A stretch of DNA of 11,997 nucleotides from an uncultured Eubacteriales bacterium (GTDB lineage: Bacteria > Bacillota > Clostridia > Christensenellales > QAND01): assembly GCA_900546685.1 (NCBI GenBank), contig UREB01000034.1, forward strand, positions 1-11,997, in the 5' to 3' direction. The notes beneath the pieces were generated by a model. That model was given only the letters and a program-made list of their open reading frames with translations. It did no database searches and was not told the DNA's origin. Shown here piece by piece: positions 6,199-11,997 of this stretch. Both the position numbers and the translations under genes were made by a program. Positions within the stretch are counted from its first letter, which is position 1. Each line of letters starts with the position of its first letter.

Positions 6199-8084
6199 GC
6201 CAGCAGCAATGGCTACCCTTGACACGGGCGGAAATGGAAGAACGCGGCTGGGATAGGCCGGATTTTTGCTTGGTGACGGGCGATGCCTATATAGATCATC
6301 CCAGCTTTGGCGCCGCCATCATCAGCCGCGTACTGGAAAGCCACGGCTATAAAGTAGCCATCATCGCACAGCCGGATTGGCATTCCACTGCGGACTTTAA
6401 GCGATTCGGCAGGCCGCGGCTGGGCTTTTTGGTAACGGCTGGTAACATAGACTCCATGGTTTGCCATTATACTGCAGGCAAGCGGCCACGCAGCGACGAC
6501 GCCTATACGCCGGGAGGCAAAGCGGGCAAGCGACCGGATAGGGCTACCATCGTATACTGCAATAAGATCCGGGAAGCCTATGCTAAAATGCCCATTGCCA
6601 TCGGAGGCATAGAGGCCAGCTTGCGCCGGTTTGCTCACTACGATTATTGGGATGATAAAGTAAGGCGTTCCATTCTGATGGACAGCGGTGCAGATCTTTT
6701 GATGTTTGGCATGGGGGAGCGCTCGGTGGTGGAAATTGCAGATGCTATGGACGCTGGCATCCATATCAAGGACATCACGTATGTGCCGGGCACCTGCTAT
6801 TTAACGCACAGCTTGGAAGAGGTGGCGGATGCAGAGGAAATTCCCTCCTTTGAAACGGTGTGCACGGATAAAGATGCGTATGGACGCGCCTTTTTACGCC
6901 AACAGCAGGAGACGGATGGTATCCGTGGCAAGCGGCTGGCACAAAAACATGGCGCAAGCTATGTGGTGGTAAACCCGCCTTCTGCCCCTCTGAATACTAG
7001 GGAGATGGACGAGGTATATGCTTTGCCGTATACCAGAAAGCCGCACCCCAGCTATACCCAGCATATCCCAGCGATCGACGAGGTCTCCTTTTCCATTACC
7101 TCCTGCCGGGGTTGTTTTGGCGCCTGCTCGTTTTGTGCGCTTACCTACCATCAGGGCAGAACCATCCAGGTGCGGAGCCATGATTCCATTTTAGAAGAAG
7201 CAGAGGCCATTACGCATCAGGAAGGGTTTAAGGGCTATATTCACGATGTGGGTGGGCCGACGGCCAATTTCCGCCAGCCGTCATGCAAAGATCAGCTAAA
7301 GCGCGGCGTTTGCAAAAACCGCCAGTGCCCATCACCCAAATGCCCGCAGTTAGAGGTGGATCATCGCGATTATCTTGCGCTGCTGCGGAAGGTAAGGCAG
7401 GTGCCCCATGTAAAAAAGGTATTTGTGCGCAGCGGCCTTCGCTACGATTATATTATGTATGATAAGGATGGTACCTTTTTCAAAGAGCTGGTGCAGCACC
7501 ATGTCAGCGGCCAGCTCAAGGTTGCGCCGGAACATGTGTCGCAGAGGGTCTTACGGCTGATGGGAAAGCCACACCATGAGCTCTATGACCGATTTGTGGA
7601 GCGGTACAAAGCCATCAACCGGCGCTTGGGCAAAGAGCAGTACATTGTGCCGTATTTTATGTCCAGCCATCCTGGCAGTAGGCTGGAAGACGCCATAGAG
7701 CTGGCCTGCTATCTCAAAAAGACGGGGCAGCGGCCGGAGCAGGTGCAGGATTTTTATCCCACGCCGGGGACGTTGTCTACTACGATGTTTTATACGGGAA
7801 AGGATCCGCGGACGGGGGAAAAGGTATATATTCCCAAAGATCCAAAGGAGAAACGCATGCAGCGCGCGCTGCTTCAGTTTTACCGGCCGGAAAACGCCGA
7901 TTTGGTGCGCCTGGCACTGAGAAGGGCACACCGGGAGGATCTGATAGGCTTTGGGCCAAAGTGCCTGGTTCGGCCGGAGAAAAGGCCGGGCGGAAAGAAG
8001 CCTCCTGTGCAAGGAGGGAAACGCGCGGCCGCGCAGCGCACGGCGAAAAGACAGACTGCAAAGCCAAAACCGCGAAGAAAATAA
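6195..8084 (+). CDS. YgiQ-family radical SAM protein
   Basis: The 629-residue protein belongs to the YgiQ family of radical SAM enzymes (UPF0313), whose reaction is unknown. The N-terminal part, with the DRPDFCLVTGDAYIDHPSFG opening, GYKVAIIAQPDWHS and GRPRLGFLVTAGNIDSMV, is the characteristic family domain. The radical SAM cluster motif CFGACSFC gives C307, C311 and C314 (CxxxCxxC). Later family signatures are HDVGGPTANFR and KVAPEHVS, then DFYPTPGTLSTTMFYTG. The end is a basic Lys/Arg tail of about 35 residues. I place the start at TTG 6195 because AGGAGGGA (6182-6189) is five bases upstream; an in-frame ATG at 6162 lies deep in the fumarase gene and has no such site. The start overlaps the fumarase beta stop as TTGA, implying coupled translation. 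It is somewhat shorter than the E. coli homologue (about 740). Confidence 0.94.
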   Translation: MSQQQWLPLTRAEMEERGWDRPDFCLVTGDAYIDHPSFGAAIISRVLESHGYKVAIIAQPDWHSTADFKRFGRPRLGFLVTAGNIDSMVCHYTAGKRPRSDDAYTPGGKAGKRPDRATIVYCNKIREAYAKMPIAIGGIEASLRRFAHYDYWDDKVRRSILMDSGADLLMFGMGERSVVEIADAMDAGIHIKDITYVPGTCYLTHSLEEVADAEEIPSFETVCTDKDAYGRAFLRQQQETDGIRGKRLAQKHGASYVVVNPPSAPLNTREMDEVYALPYTRKPHPSYTQHIPAIDEVSFSITSCRGCFGACSFCALTYHQGRTIQVRSHDSILEEAEAITHQEGFKGYIHDVGGPTANFRQPSCKDQLKRGVCKNRQCPSPKCPQLEVDHRDYLALLRKVRQVPHVKKVFVRSGLRYDYIMYDKDGTFFKELVQHHVSGQLKVAPEHVSQRVLRLMGKPHHELYDRFVERYKAINRRLGKEQYIVPYFMSSHPGSRLEDAIELACYLKKTGQRPEQVQDFYPTPGTLSTTMFYTGKDPRTGEKVYIPKDPKEKRMQRALLQFYRPENADLVRLALRRAHREDLIGFGPKCLVRPEKRPGGKKPPVQGGKRAAAQRTAKRQTAKPKPRRK

Positions 8085-8092
8085 AGAAAAAC

Positions 8093-8134
8093 AGCGCATC
8101 TGCCCATCTGGCAGCATAAATGGCCGCTTTTCTT
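8093..8134 (+). terminator. Possible weak terminator after ygiQ
   Basis: CTGCC (8100-8104) and GGCAG (8110-8114) pair around CATCT, and AGCG (8093-8096) can pair with CGCT (8125-8128), which leads into TTTTCTT. The stem is interrupted, so termination may be incomplete. The region overlaps the SigE-like promoter of the next gene. Confidence 0.3.
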
Positions 8135-8142
8135 CATACCCT
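8114..8142 (+). promoter_or_regulatory. SigE-like sporulation promoter for spoIIID
   Basis: GCATAAA (8114-8120), 14-base spacer and CATACCCT (8135-8142) resemble the Bacillus SigE consensus (KMATATT, about 14, CATACAHT), with 5 of 7 and 7 of 8 matches. It lies about 30 bases before the start codon. In B. subtilis spoIIID is transcribed by SigE in the mother cell, so position and known biology agree. Inference from motif only. Confidence 0.5.
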
Positions 8143-8173
8143 GTATAAACTGTGAAAAAGGGTGAGTGGGGAA

Positions 8174-8428
8174 ATGCGCGGATACATCGAACAACGAGTG
8201 ATGCAGGTAGCCGGATACATCCTGGAAACAGGCGCGACGGTACGGGACGCGGCCAGGCAATTTGGCGTAAGCAAGAGCACCATCCACAAGGATGTTTGCG
8301 ATCGATTGCAAAGATTGAATTTGCAGCTATACAGGCAGGTACGTGTTGTGCTGGAAAAAAACAAGGCGGAAAGGCATTTAAGGGGTGGAGAAGCAACACA
8401 CCGCAAATACAAAGCCGCGCAGGGCTGA
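8174..8428 (+). CDS. spoIIID: Sporulation transcriptional regulator SpoIIID
   Basis: The 84-residue protein is a small helix-turn-helix DNA-binding regulator that acts in the mother cell during endospore formation, switching genes on or off between the SigE and SigK stages. The HTH is TVRDAARQFGVSKSTIHKDV (about 22-41), nearly the same as in B. subtilis SpoIIID. The conserved C-terminal RHLRGGEATHRKYK (about 67-80) is also present. Start ATG 8174 matches the family's MxxYIxxR beginning and has GGTGAG seven bases upstream; an in-frame GTG at 8162 would add four residues but has no spaced ribosome site. Length is close to the 93 residues of the Bacillus protein, with a shorter tail. It is followed by a strong terminator and then mbl, the same neighbour as in B. 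subtilis. Its presence is the best evidence that the organism forms spores. Confidence 0.97.
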   Translation: MRGYIEQRVMQVAGYILETGATVRDAARQFGVSKSTIHKDVCDRLQRLNLQLYRQVRVVLEKNKAERHLRGGEATHRKYKAAQG

Positions 8429-8465
8429 GCCCGCACACTGGTAAAATAAGGAGGACAAGCAAAAC

Positions 8466-8493
8466 AAAGCTCCGAATAACCGGGGCTTTTTTT
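8466..8493 (+). terminator. Intrinsic terminator of spoIIID
   Basis: AAAGCTCCG (8466-8474), loop AATAAC and CGGGGCTTT (8481-8489) form a 9-bp stem with one G-T pair, followed by an unbroken T run (8487-8493). It separates spoIIID from mbl transcription. Confidence 0.88.
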
Positions 8494-8569
8494 CTTGCAT
8501 CGAGGACTGTGTAGTGGTAGACTGAACAACAAACTTGTCTGATTCTGGCGTTTTGTGAAGTAAAGAGAG

Positions 8570-8598
8570 TTGAAAAACGGACACAAACAGGGTAAGAT
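8570..8598 (+). promoter_or_regulatory. SigA-type promoter for mbl
   Basis: TTGAAA (8570-8575), exactly 17 bases, TAAGAT (8593-8598). The start of transcription would be near 8605, leaving a leader of about 77 bases. The gap 8494-8681 otherwise shows no gene; a weaker pair TTGCAT/TAGACT (8495-8523) is also present. Confidence 0.55.
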
Positions 8599-8681
8599 AA
8601 AGTGAATTTGTTTTGGTATTTTGTACACTTTTTTGGGAAAAAGGAAAGAATATAGAAAAACGCAGGAACGAGGGCGATACA

Positions 8682-9734
8682 ATGGCTTTGTTTGGAAAGA
8701 GCAAACTATTTGAATATAGCGATATCGGGATTGATTTGGGAACGGCCAGCGTGCTGGTGTATGTAAAGGGGCAAGGGATCGTATTGCGTGAACCATCGGT
8801 AGTGGCCATCGATCGATTTACGGGCAAAATGCTTGCCATCGGAGATGAAGCGCGCCGAATGATCGGCCGTACCCCTGGCAACATCGTGGCCATACGCCCG
8901 TTGAAGGATGGGGTTATTTCCAACTTCGACGTCACAGAGCGCATGCTTCGATATTTTCTAAACAAAGTCATCGGCCGTAAACTGTTTTTCAAGCCGAGGG
9001 TCGTGGTATGCGTGCCCAGCGGCGTGACGGAAGTGGAAAAAAGGAGCGTAATCGATGCTTCGGATGAGGCGGGTGCGCGTAAGACCTATTTGATTGAAGA
9101 GCCCATTGCAGCGGCCATTGGCGCCGGCATCGATATTGGGGCCCCCTACGGCTCTATGGTGTTGGATATCGGCGGCGGTACATCCGATGTAGCGGTCGTA
9201 TCGTTGGGCGGTTCAGTGGTCAGCGATTCCATCAAGGTGGCCGGGGATAAGTTTGACGAAGCGATCGTGCGCTATATTCGTAAAAAACACAACCTTTTCA
9301 TTGGGGAAAGGACGGCTGAGGAGCTGAAAATCAACATCGGTACGGCTTATCCTCGTAGCGAAGAGGTATATATGGATGTTACGGGCCGCAACCTAGTATC
9401 TGGGCTGCCGAGAACTGTCCGTGTGGCGGGCAACGAGATTTTGGAGGCGTTGGAGGAGCCAGTGCAGCTCATCTTTGAAGCGGTGCATGGCGTGCTGGAG
9501 CGCACCCCGCCGGAATTGTCGGCTGATATTTCAGAAAATGGCATCTGCATGACGGGCGGCGGCTCACTGCTCAATGGCTTGGATCGGATGCTGACGGAGA
9601 AAACCAAGTTGCCGTGTTATGTGGCGGAGGATGCAATCAGCTGTGTAGCCATTGGAACCGGCAAGGCATTGGAGGATATCGATAGTTACAGCGCTGTATA
9701 CGATTATAAGCGCGGCAATTATTTGGATATTTAA
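8682..9734 (+). CDS. mbl: Actin-like rod-shape protein Mbl/MreB
   Basis: The 350-residue product is a bacterial actin homologue that forms membrane-associated filaments guiding lateral wall synthesis. Nucleotide-binding signatures are phosphate 1 IGIDLGTASVLVYVKG (about 16-31), phosphate 2 VLDIGGGTSDVAVVSLGG (about 164-181) and the adenosine motif MTGGGSLLNGLD (about 290-301). GRTPGNIVAIRPLKDGVI, AGDKFDEAIVRYI, then GERTAEELKINIG and RTPPELSADI are further family matches. I call it Mbl rather than MreB because it follows spoIIID directly, as Mbl does in B. subtilis; no mreCD genes are present. Start ATG 8682 has GAGGG seven bases upstream and fits the family N-terminus; upstream in-frame TTG starts lack a ribosome site. 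It is slightly longer than B. subtilis Mbl (333), with about 12 extra N-terminal residues that may include a membrane-binding segment (ALFGKSKLF). Confidence 0.96.
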   Translation: MALFGKSKLFEYSDIGIDLGTASVLVYVKGQGIVLREPSVVAIDRFTGKMLAIGDEARRMIGRTPGNIVAIRPLKDGVISNFDVTERMLRYFLNKVIGRKLFFKPRVVVCVPSGVTEVEKRSVIDASDEAGARKTYLIEEPIAAAIGAGIDIGAPYGSMVLDIGGGTSDVAVVSLGGSVVSDSIKVAGDKFDEAIVRYIRKKHNLFIGERTAEELKINIGTAYPRSEEVYMDVTGRNLVSGLPRTVRVAGNEILEALEEPVQLIFEAVHGVLERTPPELSADISENGICMTGGGSLLNGLDRMLTEKTKLPCYVAEDAISCVAIGTGKALEDIDSYSAVYDYKRGNYLDI

Positions 9735-9749
9735 CGTACTACATTGTAG

Positions 9750-9773
9750 AGTCTGCCATGCAAATGGCAGACT
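9750..9773 (+). repeat. Perfect inverted repeat with GCAA loop between mbl and LCP gene
   Basis: AGTCTGCCAT (9750-9759) and ATGGCAGACT (9764-9773) are exact complements around GCAA, a GNRA-type tetraloop. No T run follows (TGCAATTT), so it is not a classical terminator. It ends seven bases before the AGGAGG of the LCP gene. It could be a partial terminator, a mRNA-stabilising or processing stem, or a protein-binding site. Confidence 0.8.
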
Positions 9774-9795
9774 TGCAATTTAGGAGGCAACGCAT

Positions 9796-11043
9796 TTGAA
9801 CAGAAGAAAGTTGATCAAGATTCTTTCCTGTATCCTAGCGGTTTTGATTGTAGGGGCAGGCGGTGTGTTTTTTGCGGCGTATCAGCGGCTGAAAAACATC
9901 AGCTCGGACATTCTGCTGGATAACGATGGAGAGTTGGGATCAAGCAAACCCAAAACGTATGTGACGTATAAGGGAGAACGGTATTACTACAACGATAACC
10001 TGGTGACATTGATGCTCATTGGCATTGACCAGTCTGAGGCGGAAGGCCGAGAGAGATTGGGCGCCCGCAGTGATACGATGGTGGTCTGCGCGGTGGATGT
10101 TGTGGAAAATACCATCAAAATGATTGTTTGTCCGCGAGATTCCAAGGCATTGATTCGCCACATCGATACGGACGGCAATGTATATAAGGAGGACTATAAT
10201 AAGCTGAATTTCTCTTTCCCATACGGCGGCGGAAACCAGGACCGTAACAAAGGGGCGGAAAACGTGGTATATTGCGTAAAACGCCTACTTTCTTGCGATG
10301 GCAAATATGACATCCCGCTGGAAAAATACGGCGGTATCAATATGGACGGCGTTGGCCCGCTCAACGATGCAGTGGACGGCGTGACTGTGACGTTGAAAGA
10401 ATCGGTAACCGGCGTGGGTAAGGAAGGCGAAACGGTTAAATTGACAGGGGACCAGGCTTTTACCTTCTGTATCCAGCGTAAAATTGAGGGCATGGATGGT
10501 TCGGACATTTCGCGTGGCCAGAGACAAATGCAGTTTCTGATGGGCCTGGCCAAGGCGATCAAGGATATGCAGGTTACGCAGATCCCGAGCATATACAGCA
10601 GCATGACCAAATATGTGTTCACCAATTTGAGCACGGATGAGATGGTGGCCTATGCCAAGATCTTGAAGAATATCAACCTAGACACCATGCAGCAGACACA
10701 GCTGGCAGGCACTTCCGGCTCTGTGGGCGGCGGTTCCGGTTGGATCTTGGACGAGGAAGCGCTGGAACAGACGGTCATCGATACGTTTTATATCAAAGAT
10801 CCCGATCAGACGGGGGTAACGGTGACGCCGGAACCGTCGGAGACGGCGACGCCGAGCCCGACGGAAACCACCAAGAAGACCACGTCGCCCAAGAAGACGA
10901 CCAAGAAAACCTCTGCGCCTAGGAAAACAACAAAAAAGACGGCGACCCCGAAGCCTACGCAGAAGAAAACCGCAACGCCTAGGCCCACGACAACACATTC
11001 GGCGACCCAGCGGCCGACGGGAACAAACCAAGGCGACGAATAA
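9796..11043 (+). CDS. LCP (LytR-CpsA-Psr) family cell-wall glycopolymer transferase
   Basis: The 415-residue protein is a membrane-anchored LCP enzyme, a family that moves wall glycopolymers from lipid carriers onto peptidoglycan outside the cell. A single N-terminal helix (about 5-28) anchors it, with the rest outside. The LCP domain spans about 68-258: LMLIGID (72-78), R91-x-D93-T94, PRD (113-115), INMDGVGPLNDAVDGVTV (181-198) and DISRGQRQMQFL (237-248). The usual YVR-x-R motif reads FCIQR here (224-228), so the first arginine is absent. From about 343 onward the tail is Thr/Lys/Pro/Ala-rich with KKT and ATP repeats, probably a disordered, basic, wall-spanning or wall-binding extension. Start TTG 9796 has TAGGAGG (9781-9787) eight bases upstream. 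I see no separate promoter, so it is likely co-transcribed with mbl, fitting a joint role in wall growth. Confidence 0.93.
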   Translation: MNRRKLIKILSCILAVLIVGAGGVFFAAYQRLKNISSDILLDNDGELGSSKPKTYVTYKGERYYYNDNLVTLMLIGIDQSEAEGRERLGARSDTMVVCAVDVVENTIKMIVCPRDSKALIRHIDTDGNVYKEDYNKLNFSFPYGGGNQDRNKGAENVVYCVKRLLSCDGKYDIPLEKYGGINMDGVGPLNDAVDGVTVTLKESVTGVGKEGETVKLTGDQAFTFCIQRKIEGMDGSDISRGQRQMQFLMGLAKAIKDMQVTQIPSIYSSMTKYVFTNLSTDEMVAYAKILKNINLDTMQQTQLAGTSGSVGGGSGWILDEEALEQTVIDTFYIKDPDQTGVTVTPEPSETATPSPTETTKKTTSPKKTTKKTSAPRKTTKKTATPKPTQKKTATPRPTTTHSATQRPTGTNQGDE

Positions 11044-11051
11044 ACAAGAAC

Positions 11052-11081
11052 AAAAAAACAGGGCCAAAAAGGCCCTGTTTT
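11052..11081. terminator. Bidirectional terminator between LCP and ttcA-like genes
   Basis: AAAACAGGGCC (11055-11065), loop AAAAA and GGCCCTGTTTT (11071-11081) form an 11-bp perfect stem with A residues on the left and T on the right. It ends the LCP gene on the plus strand; on the minus strand its T tract follows the ttcA-like gene, whose stop codon (11082-11080) overlaps the stem. Confidence 0.9.
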
Positions 11082-11814
11082 ATGTTGTAGGCGGTTGTTT
11101 GTATTGATCCCAGAGATGATAACCGTCCGTATTGGATAGGGCAAAAAACATCATCTCATCCGCGCGTTTGAACTGCTTGCGAAGCTCTTTGAGATACTGC
11201 TTCATGGTTTCACGCTTGGTATGCCCATCAAACGGACAAGGAGAGGGCACAACAGGCAGGCCGAGCTGACGTACCGCGCCCTTGATATGCTTTTCTTCTA
11301 GATAAAGAAAAGGGCGGATGACGGTAAGGTCCGCTCGCTGCAAATAGCTTTTGGGGGCCAAAGTGTTGAGACGGCCTTCATAAAACATGCTGAGCAAAAA
11401 GGTTTCCAAAGCATCATCGCGATGATGGGCTAAGGCGACCTTATTGCAACCCAGCGCTTTTGCTTTTGCATTGAGCGCACCGCGCCGCATTTTAGCGCAA
11501 AGCGAGCAAGGGCTTTTGCCCGGCTTTGCCAGGGCATTGGCAGTTTCTACCACCGCACCCGGCGCAAAATGAAAGGGAATGCTATGCATTTGGCAGTATT
11601 GCGCCAACGGCGCGGGATCAAAGCCATATCCAGGGTCTACCGTTATGGCGCAGAGCGAGTATTGCTTATGGGAAAACATTTGATAAAGACGAAGCGCCTC
11701 CAAGCAGAGCATGCTGTCCTTGCCGCCGGAAACGCCGACAGCAATAGAATCGCCGGGCTGGATCAGGGCAAAATCGTCGTCCGCTTTACGGACGCAGCCC
11801 AAGGTATATTTCAT
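11080..11814 (-). CDS. ttcA: TtcA-like tRNA 2-thiocytidine synthetase
   Basis: The 244-residue cytoplasmic protein is a PP-loop ATPase of the TtcA/TtuA type, which adenylates a tRNA base and replaces its oxygen by sulfur; TtcA makes 2-thiocytidine at position 32. The ATP-binding PP-loop is SGGKDS (29-34). Iron-sulfur cysteines expected in TtcA are seen as C103 and C106 (CSLC) and C193 (SPCPF). ALAHHRDDALETFLLSMFYEG (about 127-147) is the second conserved ATPase region. TtcA proteins of proteobacteria are longer (about 310); this compact form is common in Clostridia. Because this shorter subgroup is less studied, the exact base modified is an inference. Start ATG 11814 has AAAGGA about nine bases upstream and a promoter at 11844-11872. 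It is convergent with the LCP gene and divergent from a riboswitch-controlled transcript. Confidence 0.88.
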   Translation of the reverse strand: MKYTLGCVRKADDDFALIQPGDSIAVGVSGGKDSMLCLEALRLYQMFSHKQYSLCAITVDPGYGFDPAPLAQYCQMHSIPFHFAPGAVVETANALAKPGKSPCSLCAKMRRGALNAKAKALGCNKVALAHHRDDALETFLLSMFYEGRLNTLAPKSYLQRADLTVIRPFLYLEEKHIKGAVRQLGLPVVPSPCPFDGHTKRETMKQYLKELRKQFKRADEMMFFALSNTDGYHLWDQYKQPPTT

Positions 11815-11843
11815 GATTTATCATCCTTTCAGGGTTCTGTGCT

Positions 11844-11872
11844 ATTGTAGCGTATCGAAAAACGCTATGCAA
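11844..11872 (-). promoter_or_regulatory. Putative SigA promoter for the ttcA-like gene
   Basis: Minus-strand TTGCAT (11872-11867), 17-base spacer, TACAAT (11849-11844). The -10 box matches 5 of 6 bases; the -35 is weaker. It lies 30 bases from the start codon. Confidence 0.5.
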
Positions 11873-11878
11873 TGGCCC

Positions 11879-11907
11879 TTGTCAGAAGCATAAAAGGGCA
11901 GTATAAT
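11879..11907 (+). promoter_or_regulatory. Near-consensus SigA promoter driving the SAM riboswitch
   Basis: TTGTCA (11879-11884), exactly 17 bases, then a perfect TATAAT (11902-11907). Transcription should begin near 11914, about ten bases before the riboswitch aptamer. Confidence 0.85.
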
Positions 11908-11923
11908 GAAACCATGGATTTGC

Positions 11924-11997
11924 CTTATCCAGAGCGGCGGAGGGAACAGGCCCTATGAAGCCCGGCAACCGGCAAGGAATGCAAGGTGCCAATTCCT
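11924..11997 (+). promoter_or_regulatory. SAM-I (S-box) riboswitch, cut by window edge
   Basis: The stretch carries the conserved S-box core in order: CTTATCC with AGAG (11924-11934), GGAGGGA (11939-11945), GGCCCTATGAAGCCC and GGCAACC (11949-11970), then AAGGTGCCAATTCC (11983-11996). GGCA/TGCC arms can form the P3 helix. The 3' half (P4, closing P1 strand and expression platform) lies beyond the edge. SAM-I riboswitches bind S-adenosylmethionine and usually terminate transcription of methionine or SAM synthesis and transport genes, so such a gene probably follows to the right. It is preceded by a strong promoter on the same strand. Confidence 0.96.

Noticed and set aside
8448..8460. Strong ribosome binding site AAGGAGG after spoIIID suggesting a small gene
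   Set aside because: No ATG, GTG or TTG lies within a usable distance; the next in-range bases lead straight into the spoIIID terminator.
7551..8462. A 303-codon minus-strand frame across the end of ygiQ and spoIIID
   Set aside because: It runs antisense to two well-identified genes and encodes a Cys/Arg/Pro-rich sequence without any domain.
10860..11000. Repetitive DNA in the LCP tail considered as a tandem repeat or recombination element
   Set aside because: The repetition follows the protein-level Thr/Lys/Pro pattern within an intact frame and has no exact repeat unit or flanking structure of a mobile element.
1..11997. Mobile element, phage, toxin-antitoxin or defence island
   Set aside because: All complete genes are ordinary metabolic, envelope, sporulation or tRNA-modification genes; no transposase, integrase, nuclease, direct repeats or CRISPR-like spacing is visible.

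Overview
The window looks like chromosomal DNA from an anaerobic, endospore-forming Firmicute, most likely a member of the Clostridia. The main evidence is a clear SpoIIID sporulation regulator placed directly before an MreB/Mbl gene (a known Firmicute gene order), oxygen-sensitive iron-sulfur enzymes (two-subunit class I fumarase, a YgiQ-type radical SAM protein, a DUF362/ferredoxin protein), strong AGGAGG-type ribosome binding sites, TTG starts and an S-box (SAM-I) riboswitch. Base composition is moderate and even across the genes. I see no insertion sequence, prophage, CRISPR array, rRNA or tRNA, and nothing that looks recently acquired.

Layout from left to right. (1) 1-883, minus strand: N-terminal membrane part of an ABC exporter, cut by the left edge. 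(2) 1074-2702, plus: an unrecognised protein with three membrane helices and a large exterior region holding repeated PepSY-like strand motifs. It ends at a bidirectional terminator shared with (3) 2746-3318, minus: a GNAT acetyltransferase of the phosphinothricin/methionine-sulfoximine acetyltransferase type. (4) 3433-4539, minus: a DUF362 protein with two [4Fe-4S] ferredoxin motifs. (5) 4775-8084, plus: a tight operon of fumarase alpha subunit, fumarase beta subunit and a YgiQ radical SAM protein, with translational coupling at both junctions. (6) 8174-11043, plus: spoIIID, mbl and an LCP (LytR-CpsA-Psr) cell-wall glycopolymer transferase with a long Thr/Lys/Pro tail. (7) 11080-11814, minus: a TtcA-like tRNA thiolation enzyme. 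(8) 11879-11997, plus: a near-consensus promoter followed by a SAM-I riboswitch cut by the right edge; the methionine/SAM gene it controls is outside the window.

Two functional themes can be supported. The fumarase operon links a reversible fumarate/malate step of anaerobic carbon metabolism to a radical SAM enzyme of unknown reaction. The spoIIID-mbl-LCP stretch joins a mother-cell sporulation regulator to cylindrical wall elongation (Mbl) and to attachment of wall polymers (LCP); a SigE-like promoter fits spoIIID, and a separate SigA-like promoter fits mbl. Convergent genes are separated by compact bidirectional hairpins.

I did not find a convincing new multi-gene system. The least explained object is the 542-residue membrane protein at 1074-2702. 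Secondary points of interest are the LCP tail and its altered arginine motif, a perfect hairpin with a GCAA loop between mbl and the LCP gene, and the fumarase-YgiQ coupling.
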